This document shows positions 13,860 through 21,841 of a stretch of DNA of 21,841 bases, piece after piece. The notes beneath the pieces are model-generated. The model searched no databases. It was given only the letters and a program-made list of their open reading frames with translations, and was not told the DNA's origin. Every line of letters starts with the position of its first letter. The first letter of the stretch is position 1. The translations under genes and the position numbers were made by a program. Source of the stretch: Candidatus Schekmanbacteria bacterium (lineage in GTDB: Bacteria > Schekmanbacteria > GWA2-38-11 > J061); contig RFHX01000188.1 in assembly GCA_003695725.1 (NCBI GenBank), positions 1 through 21,841 of the forward strand, in the 5' to 3' direction.

Positions 13860-16512
13860 ATCGCCGCCTAAAGAAGCTTTTCAGTGTGGCAGGAATCATT
13901 GTTTTCAATAGTTTCATTTGAAGAAGATTAAGCGCAATTTCCCTATAAGTTTTGTCTCCTGAAATCGTATTGTAGAGTATATCATAAAAATATCTATTAT
14001 CACGAGAATATCTTACAAAAAGCTCAATTGCCCTCATATTACTACCTAAAGTGCATAAATATCGAATCATTGCACCATAGTAATAATCAGAAACCAAATC
14101 TTTGCATAAATGGGCATAATAACTTAGCGCATCTTCAGAATATCCCTGATTGAATATAACTTCTGCCGCCCTGACTCCTGTCATAAGCGCCATATCGATG
14201 CCGTGAGATTTAAAAGGTTTAACCCATCCTGTTGCATTCCCCACAATAACATACCTGTCTCCATATACTCCTGATGCATAAGAAATTGGGAATGTGCCGG
14301 AATAATATTTAAGATTACCATAATCAACCTTAGGTATTATATTTCTTACAGATTTGTCCATCAAAAACATATCCATATCTTTTGATGTAATGTTTCTTCC
14401 TGCAATATTGACTACAATATAATCATATTTTGGCACAACTGCGCCAAACTCAACATTTTTGAGTGAAGACAAAAGAAAAGCGTATATGCCGTTTCTAAAT
14501 CTTTCATCGATTTCTTCATGTTTGACATCAATCTTAGTCAAAAAAGTTTTCATAACTTTCGCAGGGCGTCGATATTTGCCATCTGTAGCATACTCAAAAA
14601 CTTCAAGCATTGCATCATCGAGTCCGAAAGCTCCGACAACAACATCAGCTTTTCGGAAAGAGCTTTCACTATAAACTCTAACTTCATTCGTGAAAGAGGT
14701 ATGCGGAAATTCGACTCCATAGACGCGGCTATGAATAACCTCTGCCCCCAGCGCTTTTGCATAATTCAAGAGATAGCGGTCCATTTCTACTCTTCGTACA
14801 GTATAGAAAGGTTTATTATCTTCTCTTCTTATAAGGTCGATTTCTTCTTCATCCGTACAGAGGACATACTTCTCTATTCTGCTTCTAAAAATAGCTTGAG
14901 GCATATTTACGCCAACAAGCGAATATAGGACTCTCATAGCGTCAGGAGAAAGAATTCCCATACACTGATTAAAGTGATTCGAAAAATCTTTGCCCTCAAA
15001 AATTGTAACCTTGATGTCTCTCTTCTTTTCAGCAGCTAACTTTAGAAGTGTAATCGCACAGCTTGCCCCGGCAGGCCCTCCTCCTATTATCAGCACCCGT
15101 CCCCCTTTATCAAGCGTATAGTGAGGTACAGCAATAATTTTTCTCCGAATCTTTTGCTTTATTTCTTCAGATTCATTGGTGCTCTTTTTCCCTTTCTTCA
15201 ATTCAGAAAAAAGATTAACAAAAAACTGCAGAAAAAAGGTAAAAAGGAGTCTTGGATGAAGACTTCTCAATAAAATCCATTTATAGGGGGCTTCACCACT
15301 GAAAAAATACCACATACATTTACTCATATGCCGCGATGACGGCAAGGTACGGTTATGCTCGATATCAGCCACGGATGCCTGAAGAGAAGCCAAGAATCTA
15401 TTATTCGCTACATGGTCATTGATGAAGAACATTATCTTGCCGTATTTGTTGTCAATATTGAACATTCTGCGGCATTTTTTATAGAAATGCTTTTTCAGTG
15501 ATCCTGCGTCGATACCATAGTTGACAACTGCATCAGCGGCAAAAAAGGCAGTATAATATGCCGACTCGATACCGTTTTTAAGATACCTTGAATCACAGGC
15601 ATCACCAATGATTGCCATTCTGTCATAGTAGGGTTGTTTAGCTGAAGTTACCGGAAGCTTTGGGTGACAATGGCATACAATATTCTCAACAGAAGGCAGA
15701 TAATTTTTTATTTCACTGTTTTGAATTGCATCTTTGAGGTCGGCAATTTTAACATGTTCACCAATTGCCGTAAGGGTAAGAATATTCTTTTTAGGAGTAA
15801 TGGCAATAAACTTCAGCTTTTTATCGCCAAAGTTGAAGAGATGAATCATATTGCCAAGTTTCTTATCAACAAATTCTTCATCTACGACAATTTCTGCCTG
15901 GCATGCATGCCAAGTGGCAGGCGGAACATAACCAAAAGGAATTTTTTTATGAAAATTTGTATTGACGCCGAAAGCACCTGCAACAAAATCGTATTCTATC
16001 TCTTTCTCATCTTCATTTGCCACCAAGGAGATGCCGCTATTCCCATTTATCCTTATCTCTTTTACGACTTCCTTTTTCCAACAGGCGCCTTCTTCAACGA
16101 CTTTATCCAACAACAAACGGTCGAAGCTTGCATATCCTTCTTCTGACGAAAGAGGACCTATTCCACGAAAAACTGAATAGATAGGAGTATTCGGGTCTTT
16201 GTAAAGAGTAATGAATCTTTCTTTCAAATGAAAGGCATATCCATTTATTTCCTGCCGAACAGACCTTTCATCGAGATTGATACCTTCATCGAAAAGCTTT
16301 TTGATCACCTTATAACCAAGTACGCCTGCGCACATATTGCAGTCGCGAGGAAGATTTGTTGAAAATGATTTGCCATCGTAGATATCTATGCTTCCAGTTA
16401 TTCCCTTCTTGCGGGAAAGTTTTATCAGGAAATGCGCAAACAAACTCCCTGCCGGACCACCGCCAATGACAGCGGCTTTAAAACCATCATTGAGTTTTAT
16501 TCTGCCGCTCAT
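13858..16512 (-). CDS. Double geranylgeranyl-reductase-like flavoprotein (two tandem modules)
   Basis: This 884-residue protein consists of two consecutive FAD-dependent modules of the geranylgeranyl reductase/PHBH-like superfamily, whose members reduce isoprenoid double bonds or hydroxylate. Module 1 (about 1-440) has GGGPAG at 17-22, CNMCAGVLG at 58-66 and IIGDACDSRYLKNGIES at 301-317. Module 2 (about 468-884) has GGGPAG at 477-482, CMGILS at 517-522 and VGNATGWVKPFKSHGI at 757-772. Each module ends in a similar helical tail (SGEAPYKWILL against SGDKTYREIAL), so the protein looks like an internal duplication. Module 2 has Asn759 where the family usually has the FAD-contacting Asp. A hydrophobic stretch at about 412-435 may attach the protein to the membrane. 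It is transcribed divergently from the ECF genes. A role in saturating isoprenoid lipids or quinone tails is a guess. Confidence 0.85.
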   Translation of the reverse strand: MSGRIKLNDGFKAAVIGGGPAGSLFAHFLIKLSRKKGITGSIDIYDGKSFSTNLPRDCNMCAGVLGYKVIKKLFDEGINLDERSVRQEINGYAFHLKERFITLYKDPNTPIYSVFRGIGPLSSEEGYASFDRLLLDKVVEEGACWKKEVVKEIRINGNSGISLVANEDEKEIEYDFVAGAFGVNTNFHKKIPFGYVPPATWHACQAEIVVDEEFVDKKLGNMIHLFNFGDKKLKFIAITPKKNILTLTAIGEHVKIADLKDAIQNSEIKNYLPSVENIVCHCHPKLPVTSAKQPYYDRMAIIGDACDSRYLKNGIESAYYTAFFAADAVVNYGIDAGSLKKHFYKKCRRMFNIDNKYGKIMFFINDHVANNRFLASLQASVADIEHNRTLPSSRHMSKCMWYFFSGEAPYKWILLRSLHPRLLFTFFLQFFVNLFSELKKGKKSTNESEEIKQKIRRKIIAVPHYTLDKGGRVLIIGGGPAGASCAITLLKLAAEKKRDIKVTIFEGKDFSNHFNQCMGILSPDAMRVLYSLVGVNMPQAIFRSRIEKYVLCTDEEEIDLIRREDNKPFYTVRRVEMDRYLLNYAKALGAEVIHSRVYGVEFPHTSFTNEVRVYSESSFRKADVVVGAFGLDDAMLEVFEYATDGKYRRPAKVMKTFLTKIDVKHEEIDERFRNGIYAFLLSSLKNVEFGAVVPKYDYIVVNIAGRNITSKDMDMFLMDKSVRNIIPKVDYGNLKYYSGTFPISYASGVYGDRYVIVGNATGWVKPFKSHGIDMALMTGVRAAEVIFNQGYSEDALSYYAHLCKDLVSDYYYGAMIRYLCTLGSNMRAIELFVRYSRDNRYFYDILYNTISGDKTYREIALNLLQMKLLKTMIPATLKSFFRRR

Positions 16513-16630
16513 ACTTACTTTTAAATATACTCTATTTTCCTGTTTTTTAAAAGGAGATTAAAGTATAATTGATATTTGCAAAATTTAAGAAAGATTATTT
16601 TCAAATAGTAAAGCCGTAAAGGAGAAAAAG

Positions 16631-17419
16631 ATGCGAGAAATAGTAACAATGTGGAAATATACAAAAATGGTAGTCCTTTGCGCTATTACAGCCGCAATCT
16701 TTGCTGCAATTTTGATACCTATGAAAAGCATTCCGATTATTCCCGGCTCGACGGAGATTCGGCCTGCTTCGGTAATACCCGTTGTTTTTGGAATACTTTT
16801 TGGGCCTGCAGGTGCTTGGGGCTCTGCCATTGGCAATCTTATAGGAGATTTTTTTGGCACTCTTGGTATAGGCACAATTTTCGGCTTCATTGGAAATTTC
16901 TTTTTCAGTCTAACGGCTTATCGTTTAATAAATGCAAGGGAAATCTATCATAATTACTGGCAGAAGGAGAGCAAACTTATCTTTTGTTCTTTTTTTCTTT
17001 ATGTTGGAGTTGTATCGAGTGCCGCCTGTGCCGCTTTCATTGCTTGGGGTCTTGATATTTTAGGGCTTGTCCCCTTTTCAGTGCTTGGCTCGATTATCTT
17101 TATCAATAATGTTATTGTTTCAGTTGTTCTTGGACCGCTCGTTTTTTTGGTCCTTTACCCAAGAATTGAACGATGGGATATGCTATGGACTGATATACTC
17201 AAAGAATCAGATTTTAGAAAATGCACTGCATCAAAAACATCAAAGATTCTTATTGTCGTTGGAAGTTTAGGCGCATTTACATCAGGAATAATTGTCTCCT
17301 CCGGATTCTCAGGCAAAATTCCTTTCTTTTCTCAAAAAATTTGGTTTCTTGAAAACGGCACAGGAATAACTGTTTTCCCTTTCCTCATCATTACAATTGT
17401 TGGATGCATAATGGCGTAA
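16631..17419 (+). CDS. ECF transporter S-component-like membrane protein
   Basis: This 262-residue, strongly hydrophobic protein is probably the substrate-binding (S) subunit of an energy-coupling-factor vitamin/cofactor importer. The N-terminal part resembles QueT-type S components: IPGSTEIRPASVIPVVFGIL at about 37-56, then GPAGAWGSAIGNLIGDFFG. Hydrophobic segments lie at about 12-31, 46-73, 79-100, 116-140, 148-176, 205-226 and 244-262. That is more than the usual six helices in ~180-200 residues, so there is a C-terminal extension of about two helices. AAAGGAGAAAAAG provides a clear ribosome binding site, and a TATAAT lies at 16564-16569 with a poor -35. The ECF ATPase gene follows after 7 nt. 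The substrate cannot be read from the sequence, and I see no recognisable riboswitch in the 118-bp leader. Confidence 0.75.
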   Translation: MREIVTMWKYTKMVVLCAITAAIFAAILIPMKSIPIIPGSTEIRPASVIPVVFGILFGPAGAWGSAIGNLIGDFFGTLGIGTIFGFIGNFFFSLTAYRLINAREIYHNYWQKESKLIFCSFFLYVGVVSSAACAAFIAWGLDILGLVPFSVLGSIIFINNVIVSVVLGPLVFLVLYPRIERWDMLWTDILKESDFRKCTASKTSKILIVVGSLGAFTSGIIVSSGFSGKIPFFSQKIWFLENGTGITVFPFLIITIVGCIMA

Positions 17420-17426
17420 AACTGAT

Positions 17427-19148
17427 ATGGCTGAAAAAAGAAAATCCTTTTTGAAAGTTGATGCAGTAACCTTTTCATACAAAAATTCCAAAATGAAACA
17501 GCTAAACAATATTTCCTTCACTATTGGTGAAGGAGAATTTGTGGCAATCCTTGGAAAAAGCGGTGCAGGAAAATCAACCCTTCTCTTGACATTGAATGGA
17601 TTAATACCTCTTTTCATAAAAGGGGAATTCAGCGGAAGCGTTTATTTGAACGAAATGAACATATCGGAAAGTTCCCTTGCAGAAACATCCCAAAAAGTGG
17701 GGATCGTATTTCAGGACTTTGAATCTCAACTCTTTTCAACAAGTGTTGACCTTGAAGTGGCATTTGGGCTTGAAAATCTTGGTATTGGAAGGGAAGAAAT
17801 CGAGAAATCCATATCAAATTACCTTGCTCTTACAGGGTTATCCGGATTTGAAAATCGCCAGCCGGCAATGCTTTCAGGCGGTGAAAAACAACGCTTAGCT
17901 ATTGCTTCTATGCTTGCAATGGAACCTCGTTTGATATGTTTGGATGAACCTACGACTGACCTTGATCCGGAAGGGAAAGAAAGCATCTTTTCCCTTATGA
18001 AAAAAATCAAAGAAGACAACAAAAGAACAATTGTTGCAGTAGAGCATGAAACTGATGAACTTTTATATGCAGACAGATGCATCGTTTTGGAAGAAGGAAA
18101 AATAGTTGCTGATGAATGTGCTGAAGAAATATTCAAAAGAATCGACTTTCTCGAAAGCCACGGAATAATGCCGCCTCAACTTGCAGAGTTATCGCAAATC
18201 ACAAATTCAAAAAAAATCTTTAGAAATGAAGAAGAGGCAGTGCAGTGGATAAATGAAATCGGCTATGAAATAGATTATGGAGCATTTTCTAAAATCAAGA
18301 AGGAAGAAGAAGATTACTTTAGAAAAGTTTCGAATTCTGAGCCGGAAATCCAACTTGACAATGTCAGTTTTGCTTACAACGGCAAAAACTATGTATTGAA
18401 TAATGTATCCAATGAATTTAAAAAGGGAGAAATAACAGCCATTGCAGGAGGAAACGGCAGCGGCAAAACAACTCTCATAAAACATTTCAATGGTCTTTTA
18501 AAGCCAACAAAAGGAACGGTGAAATTAAAGGGAAAAGATATTTCAGGATACAACAGCTTGGAATTAGCCCAAAGAGCAGGATTTGTCTTTCAAAACCCTG
18601 ACTGCCAGATTTTTTCGGAAACAGTAAGAGCAGAAGTGGAATTTACACCCAAACTCTTAGGGCTCAGCAAGAAGGCAATAGAAGAAAGAGTAGATAGCGC
18701 TTTGAGAGCAGTTGGGCTTTCAGATTTTGCTGAATACGACCCCTTTGTCCTTACCAAAGGAGAAAGACAAAAGATTGCCGTAGCCTCTGTCCTTGCCGCG
18801 CAGAGCAATATCATCATCCTTGACGAACCTACGACAGGCCTTGACTATAATGAGCTAAAAGGGATGATGAACCTTCTCTTAGCATTAAACAAGAAGGGAC
18901 ACACTATAATTATGGTGACCCATTCTATGTATGTAATAAGCAATTATGCCCAGCGTCTCATCATAATGAAAAATGGAGAAGCTGTTTTCGACGGAAAAAC
19001 ACGGGATGCCTTTGAAAATGAAAAAATTCTTTCAGAAAATCACATAAAGATGCCTGCTGTTTGCAAGATTTCAGCAATGCTTGGCTGCAGAGTCAAAAAT
19101 CTTGAAGAGTTCAAAAAAGTGTTTAAAATTAACAAATATGGCAGGTGA
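17427..19148 (+). CDS. Fused double ATPase of an ECF-type ABC importer (EcfA1-EcfA2 in one chain)
   Basis: This cytoplasmic protein carries two ABC ATPase domains in one 573-residue chain and should power import through an ECF T subunit. Domain 1 has Walker A GKSGAGKST at 43-51, Q96 in VFQDFESQLF, signature LSGGE at 149-153, Walker B CLDEP at 171-175 and switch H207. Domain 2 has Walker A GGNGSGKTT at 341-349, Q389 in VFQNPDCQIF, signature LTKGE at 442-446, Walker B LDEPTTG near 465-471 and a switch histidine in MVTHSMY. Both FQxxxxQxFS-type segments are characteristic of ECF/cobalt-type ATPases. The domain 2 signature departs from LSGGQ, as is common in fused versions. The gene is coupled to the S-component gene (7-nt gap). 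No EcfT gene lies in the window, so T is either encoded elsewhere or shared. Confidence 0.92.
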   Translation: MAEKRKSFLKVDAVTFSYKNSKMKQLNNISFTIGEGEFVAILGKSGAGKSTLLLTLNGLIPLFIKGEFSGSVYLNEMNISESSLAETSQKVGIVFQDFESQLFSTSVDLEVAFGLENLGIGREEIEKSISNYLALTGLSGFENRQPAMLSGGEKQRLAIASMLAMEPRLICLDEPTTDLDPEGKESIFSLMKKIKEDNKRTIVAVEHETDELLYADRCIVLEEGKIVADECAEEIFKRIDFLESHGIMPPQLAELSQITNSKKIFRNEEEAVQWINEIGYEIDYGAFSKIKKEEEDYFRKVSNSEPEIQLDNVSFAYNGKNYVLNNVSNEFKKGEITAIAGGNGSGKTTLIKHFNGLLKPTKGTVKLKGKDISGYNSLELAQRAGFVFQNPDCQIFSETVRAEVEFTPKLLGLSKKAIEERVDSALRAVGLSDFAEYDPFVLTKGERQKIAVASVLAAQSNIIILDEPTTGLDYNELKGMMNLLLALNKKGHTIIMVTHSMYVISNYAQRLIIMKNGEAVFDGKTRDAFENEKILSENHIKMPAVCKISAMLGCRVKNLEEFKKVFKINKYGR

Positions 19149-19177
19149 GAAAGAAAAATAAAGGGAGAAAGAAAAAT
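19147..19177 (+). repeat. Pair of 13-bp direct repeats upstream of the sigma-54 promoter
   Basis: GAGAAAGAAAAAT occurs at 19147-19159 and again at 19165-19177, 18 bp apart. The first copy overlaps the ATPase stop codon. The repeats end about 24 bp before the -24 box. They could be an activator binding site, but they are purine-rich and low in complexity, so chance or slippage is possible. Confidence 0.35.
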
Positions 19178-19200
19178 TAAAATCGACTCTATCAGTTTTT

Positions 19201-19216
19201 TGGCACGAATATTGCA
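19201..19216 (+). promoter_or_regulatory. Sigma-54 (-24/-12) promoter of the NtrC-type regulator
   Basis: TGGCACG-AATA-TTGCA matches the sigma-54 consensus at every defined position, with the GG (19202-19203) and GC (19214-19215) at canonical spacing. Transcription should start near 19227, giving a leader of about 27 nt before the ATG at 19254. Because the gene it drives encodes a sigma-54 activator, autoregulation or a regulatory cascade is likely. Confidence 0.85.
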
Positions 19217-19253
19217 TATATAATTAAATTTAGCTCTTTTTTAAAAAAAAAAG

Positions 19254-21611
19254 ATGAATAAAGGACCTGAGATACTCATAGTTGATGACAACAAAAGCTT
19301 CAGAAAAGGATTGAATCTTTCCTTTTCGCAAGAGGGATATTCTGTAACGGAAGCAGAAAATGGACTTCAAGCATTGGAAAAAATCGATGAGCAACGATTC
19401 GATGTAATCATTGCTGACATCAAAATGCCCGGGCTCGATGGCATTGGATTTTTGAAAAAGGTTCAAGAATCTGAAATAGACTCCCCTGTAATAATGATAA
19501 CGGCACATGCTTCAGTTGATATTGCTGTTGAAGCAATGAAGCGAGGTGCATTTGATTTCATAGAAAAGCCCTTCAAGTTTGAAGACCTCGAGCTTAAAGT
19601 CAAGAAAGCTCTTGAAAAACTCTCATTAATCAGGGAGGTAAAAAAACTTTCAATAGAAAATGAATACCTCAAAAATGAGGAAAAGAGCCATTATGACTTT
19701 GACAATATAGTAGGTAAAAGCCCAAGAATGATGCAGGTTTATTCACTTATTGAAAAAGTGGCAAACAGCAATTCAAATGTGCTTATTTATGGTGAAAGCG
19801 GCACAGGGAAAGAGCTTGTTGCACGCGCAGTCCATTATAGAAGCAATCGAAGCGCCGGTCCATTCATAAAAATCAATTGTAGTGTTTATCCTGAAACACT
19901 ACTGGAAAGTGAACTCTTTGGACACGAAAAAGGAGCATTTTCAGGGGCTACAAAATCCCGCCCCGGAAGGTTTGAAATTGCTGATGGAGGTAGTATTTTT
20001 ATCGATGAAATAGGCGAACTTTCACCTCCTGCACAGGTCAAACTCCTTAATGTTATTCAAGAAAAAGAATTCGAAAGAATCGGAGACAATAAAACAAGAA
20101 AAGTAGATGTCAGGATAATTGCGGCTACTAATAAGGACCTCAGTGAATTGGTGGCGAAAAGGAAATTCAGAGAAGATTTGTATTACCGCCTGAATGTAAT
20201 CTCCATCACTCTCCCTCCTTTGAGGGAAAGGGTTGAGGATATACCTGCTCTTGTAAATCATTTCCTGAATAAATATCAAAGTGAAAAATCCTTTTCCGGA
20301 AAAGTAAGAATAAAAGGAATAACAGATGAAGCGCTGAATATATTGAAAAAATATCATTGGCCCGGAAATGTTAGAGAGCTCGAAAATGTCATAGAAAGGG
20401 CTGTAGTCCTTGCTGAAGGACCAATGCTCAAAAAAGAAGACTTGCCTATTGGCATACAGAAAGAAGAGAGGAAGAAGATATTCAACTTCAATGGCAATGA
20501 AAATCTAAAATTACAGGAAAGAATTTCAGAATATGAAAAGGATATAATAGAAAATGCCTATAAAAGATGTAATGGGAATATTTCAAAAACTGCTGAAGAA
20601 TTGGGAGTTGAAAGGAACGCCCTGCGGTATAAACTCAAAAAATACGGCTTGATAATCATCCTTATGGCTCTGTTTCTTTTCAATTATTTTTCTTACCCTG
20701 CTCTAAGTGAAAATTCGGAAAAGTTGTCAAAAGGAAATGTAAGCTGGAATGAAATCATCAGTATAAAAGAACGGCTCAATGCTATTTCAAAAAGACAATC
20801 CGAAATAGAAAAAGAATCAAAGGAAAAGTCAATCAAAATAGAAGAAAAGAAGAATTCGGGAAAACTTATCCCAAACTCTGCTGACAGTAAAATTCAAGAG
20901 CTTCTTCAGGATGTGCGAGAACTTTCCACTGAATACACGACACTTCAAAAGGAAAAAATCTTGCTTACCAACAAGCTTTCTGCGGATTCTGAAAAATTCA
21001 TAAAAAATGGAATGGCAAGGATGAAGGAATTAATTGAAAAGATAAAAAAAATCGATTCCAATGAGGAACCGGAAAAATGGAATAATTATTATAATGAAAT
21101 CTTTACTCTTCAAAATCACATTTATGAAGCTTCAGAAATCAGCGGCGGAAGTTATGAGATAATCAGGGGAAATATTGAAATAAATATATTCAGTGAAAAC
21201 TCAAGGAATATAGATGAAATAACGGAAGAAATCGATTTTCTTGAAGAAGGTGTAAATTTACTTATTGAATCTATTGAAAAGCTTCATTCACGCCTCGAAT
21301 ATCTTTACAATATAAAGGAAGCCAAAGAAAGACTTCTTGCCCTAACTAAACGCTTTCATTCAAGCAATATGCCTATTCCCTCAGATATGGTTACAATGTC
21401 AAATCTTCAAAAAGACATCCATAATATTGAAGAAGAAATAGACGAGATAAAGAAAAATATTGAATTGTCTGAATCAAAGGTCAATGAATTGAAAATGCGC
21501 TATGGGAAACTGCAAAATATAATAAGCAATTATGAATTGCCTGATGGAAGCAGTTCTGGAAATGAAGGCAATAATATCCAAGTAAGTCCTGTAGAAAGTC
21601 TATCAAAATAG
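19254..21611 (+). CDS. NtrC-family sigma-54 response regulator running in frame into a membrane segment and coiled coil
   Basis: Residues 1-465 form a complete sigma-54 activator. The receiver has D11, D12, phosphoacceptor D55, T83 and K105. The AAA+ domain has Walker A GESGTGKE at 180-187, the sigma-54 contact loop as GAFSGA at 227-232 instead of GAFTGA, and Walker B with D251-E252. The Fis-type helix-turn-helix lies at about 440-461 and ends in RYKLKKYGL, where such proteins normally stop. Here the frame continues with a hydrophobic segment (466-482, [14 protein letters not shown]) and about 300 highly charged, predicted coiled-coil residues to 785. The extension could be a genuine C-terminal membrane/periplasmic domain. 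It could equally be a second gene for an exported coiled-coil protein, starting at TTG 20649 or ATG 20664 (M471), that has lost its separating stop. TGA TAA sits one base out of frame at the junction (20650-20655). The first part is certain; the unity of the gene is not. There is only an A-rich leader and no clear ribosome binding site. Confidence 0.85.
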   Translation: MNKGPEILIVDDNKSFRKGLNLSFSQEGYSVTEAENGLQALEKIDEQRFDVIIADIKMPGLDGIGFLKKVQESEIDSPVIMITAHASVDIAVEAMKRGAFDFIEKPFKFEDLELKVKKALEKLSLIREVKKLSIENEYLKNEEKSHYDFDNIVGKSPRMMQVYSLIEKVANSNSNVLIYGESGTGKELVARAVHYRSNRSAGPFIKINCSVYPETLLESELFGHEKGAFSGATKSRPGRFEIADGGSIFIDEIGELSPPAQVKLLNVIQEKEFERIGDNKTRKVDVRIIAATNKDLSELVAKRKFREDLYYRLNVISITLPPLRERVEDIPALVNHFLNKYQSEKSFSGKVRIKGITDEALNILKKYHWPGNVRELENVIERAVVLAEGPMLKKEDLPIGIQKEERKKIFNFNGNENLKLQERISEYEKDIIENAYKRCNGNISKTAEELGVERNALRYKLKKYGLIIILMALFLFNYFSYPALSENSEKLSKGNVSWNEIISIKERLNAISKRQSEIEKESKEKSIKIEEKKNSGKLIPNSADSKIQELLQDVRELSTEYTTLQKEKILLTNKLSADSEKFIKNGMARMKELIEKIKKIDSNEEPEKWNNYYNEIFTLQNHIYEASEISGGSYEIIRGNIEINIFSENSRNIDEITEEIDFLEEGVNLLIESIEKLHSRLEYLYNIKEAKERLLALTKRFHSSNMPIPSDMVTMSNLQKDIHNIEEEIDEIKKNIELSESKVNELKMRYGKLQNIISNYELPDGSSSGNEGNNIQVSPVESLSK
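20649..21611 (+). other. C-terminal module: signal-peptide-like/transmembrane segment plus coiled coil, possibly a separate gene
   Basis: This part of the preceding frame would encode a 316- to 321-residue protein if translated separately. Its N-terminus has a hydrophobic core followed by SYPALSEN, which resembles a signal peptide with a cleavage region. The rest is rich in Glu, Lys, Ile, Leu and Ser in heptad-like spacing, has no cysteine after the hydrophobic start, and ends in a polar, Gly/Ser/Asn-rich tail (about 763-785). I recognise no enzyme motif. An exported or periplasmic coiled-coil protein is the best description. No ribosome binding site precedes TTG 20649 or ATG 20664, so separate translation would need coupling. 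Confidence 0.4.
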
Positions 21612-21766
21612 TGCTTATCCTTTTAGTTCGAAGATTTTACCAGAAATTAGTCTATTATATGACTTCTGAAACTTAGATTACTCCTATTGCATAAATATGG
21701 GGAATCCCCAATCAATGGCACAGATAGTTTGTACTTGTAATGAAAAGGGGCAAACCAATCATTGAA

Positions 21767-21803
21767 TGAAAAAAATTTTTCTCTTAGTGAAAAATTTTTT
21801 TCA
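21767..21803. repeat. Perfect 15-bp AT-rich inverted repeat
   Basis: TGAAAAAAATTTTTC (21767-21781) is repeated exactly inverted at 21789-21803, with a 7-nt loop TCTTAGT. It lies 155 bp after the last gene. It could act as a terminator hairpin, although the stem has only two G-C pairs, or as a palindromic protein-binding site. A TATAAT follows at about 21830 near the window edge, so it may belong to the next gene's control region. Confidence 0.6.
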
Positions 21804-21841
21804 GTTCTTTTCGCATTGAAAATCAGTTGTATAATTACCCC

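Noticed and set aside
14430-14452. Palindrome-like TTTGGCACAACTGCGCCAAA and a TGGCAC resembling a sigma-54 -24 box
   Set aside because: It lies inside the double flavoprotein coding sequence, and the -12 GC is not at the required spacing.
16513-16630. Possible riboswitch ahead of the ECF genes
   Set aside because: The region is only 118 bp, nearly all A and T, with no conserved-looking stems. Only a TATAAT (16564-16569) with a poor -35 and a ribosome binding site can be seen.
21702-21714. TGGGGAATCCCCA palindrome
   Set aside because: A 5-bp stem with a 3-nt loop and no T-run; it is isolated and common by chance, so no function is assigned.

Overview
The window is a compact, AT-rich (by eye) bacterial chromosomal segment with 17 protein genes. 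No rRNA, tRNA, CRISPR array, insertion sequence or phage gene was recognised. A 2-oxoacid:ferredoxin oxidoreductase cluster, geranylgeranyl-reductase-like flavoproteins and a sigma-54 (NtrC-type) regulator with its own -24/-12 promoter suggest an anaerobic, probably uncultured Gram-negative-type bacterium, such as a deltaproteobacterial, Nitrospirota-like or candidate-phylum lineage. The sequence alone does not fix the phylum.

Layout. 1-378: no confident gene. 379-2495 (minus): a GHMP-family sugar kinase and tsaD (tRNA t6A synthesis), overlapping by 7 nt. 2631-4349 (plus): a strong sigma-70-type promoter, an aspartate-type aminotransferase and a stand-alone receiver protein. 4371-8716 (minus): a four-gene overlapping operon, gamma subunit, GltD-like flavoprotein fused to a 2[4Fe-4S] ferredoxin, alpha subunit, beta subunit. 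It is predicted to couple 2-oxoacid oxidation or synthesis to NAD(P)H. 8917-9888 (minus): acylphosphatase and a LUD-domain protein. 10025-13718 (plus): UDP-sugar 6-dehydrogenase, NAD-dependent sugar-nucleotide epimerase and phosphomannomutase/phosphoglucomutase, a set for surface polysaccharide precursors. Back-to-back consensus promoters separate this set from the acylphosphatase operon. 13858-16512 (minus): one 884-residue protein made of two tandem geranylgeranyl-reductase-like flavoprotein modules. 16631-19148 (plus): an ECF-type S component with extra membrane segments and a fused double ECF ATPase, with no EcfT gene beside them. 19254-21611 (plus): a sigma-54 response regulator whose reading frame runs without a stop into a membrane segment and a long coiled coil.

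The most unusual items are the regulator/membrane coiled-coil fusion driven by a near-perfect sigma-54 promoter, the double reductase-like flavoprotein, the 2-oxoacid oxidoreductase with a built-in NAD(P)H-flavoprotein/ferredoxin polypeptide, the EcfT-less transporter pair, and a promoter placed so close to the UDP-sugar dehydrogenase start codon that its mRNA should be essentially leaderless. All product names come from motif reading without database searches.
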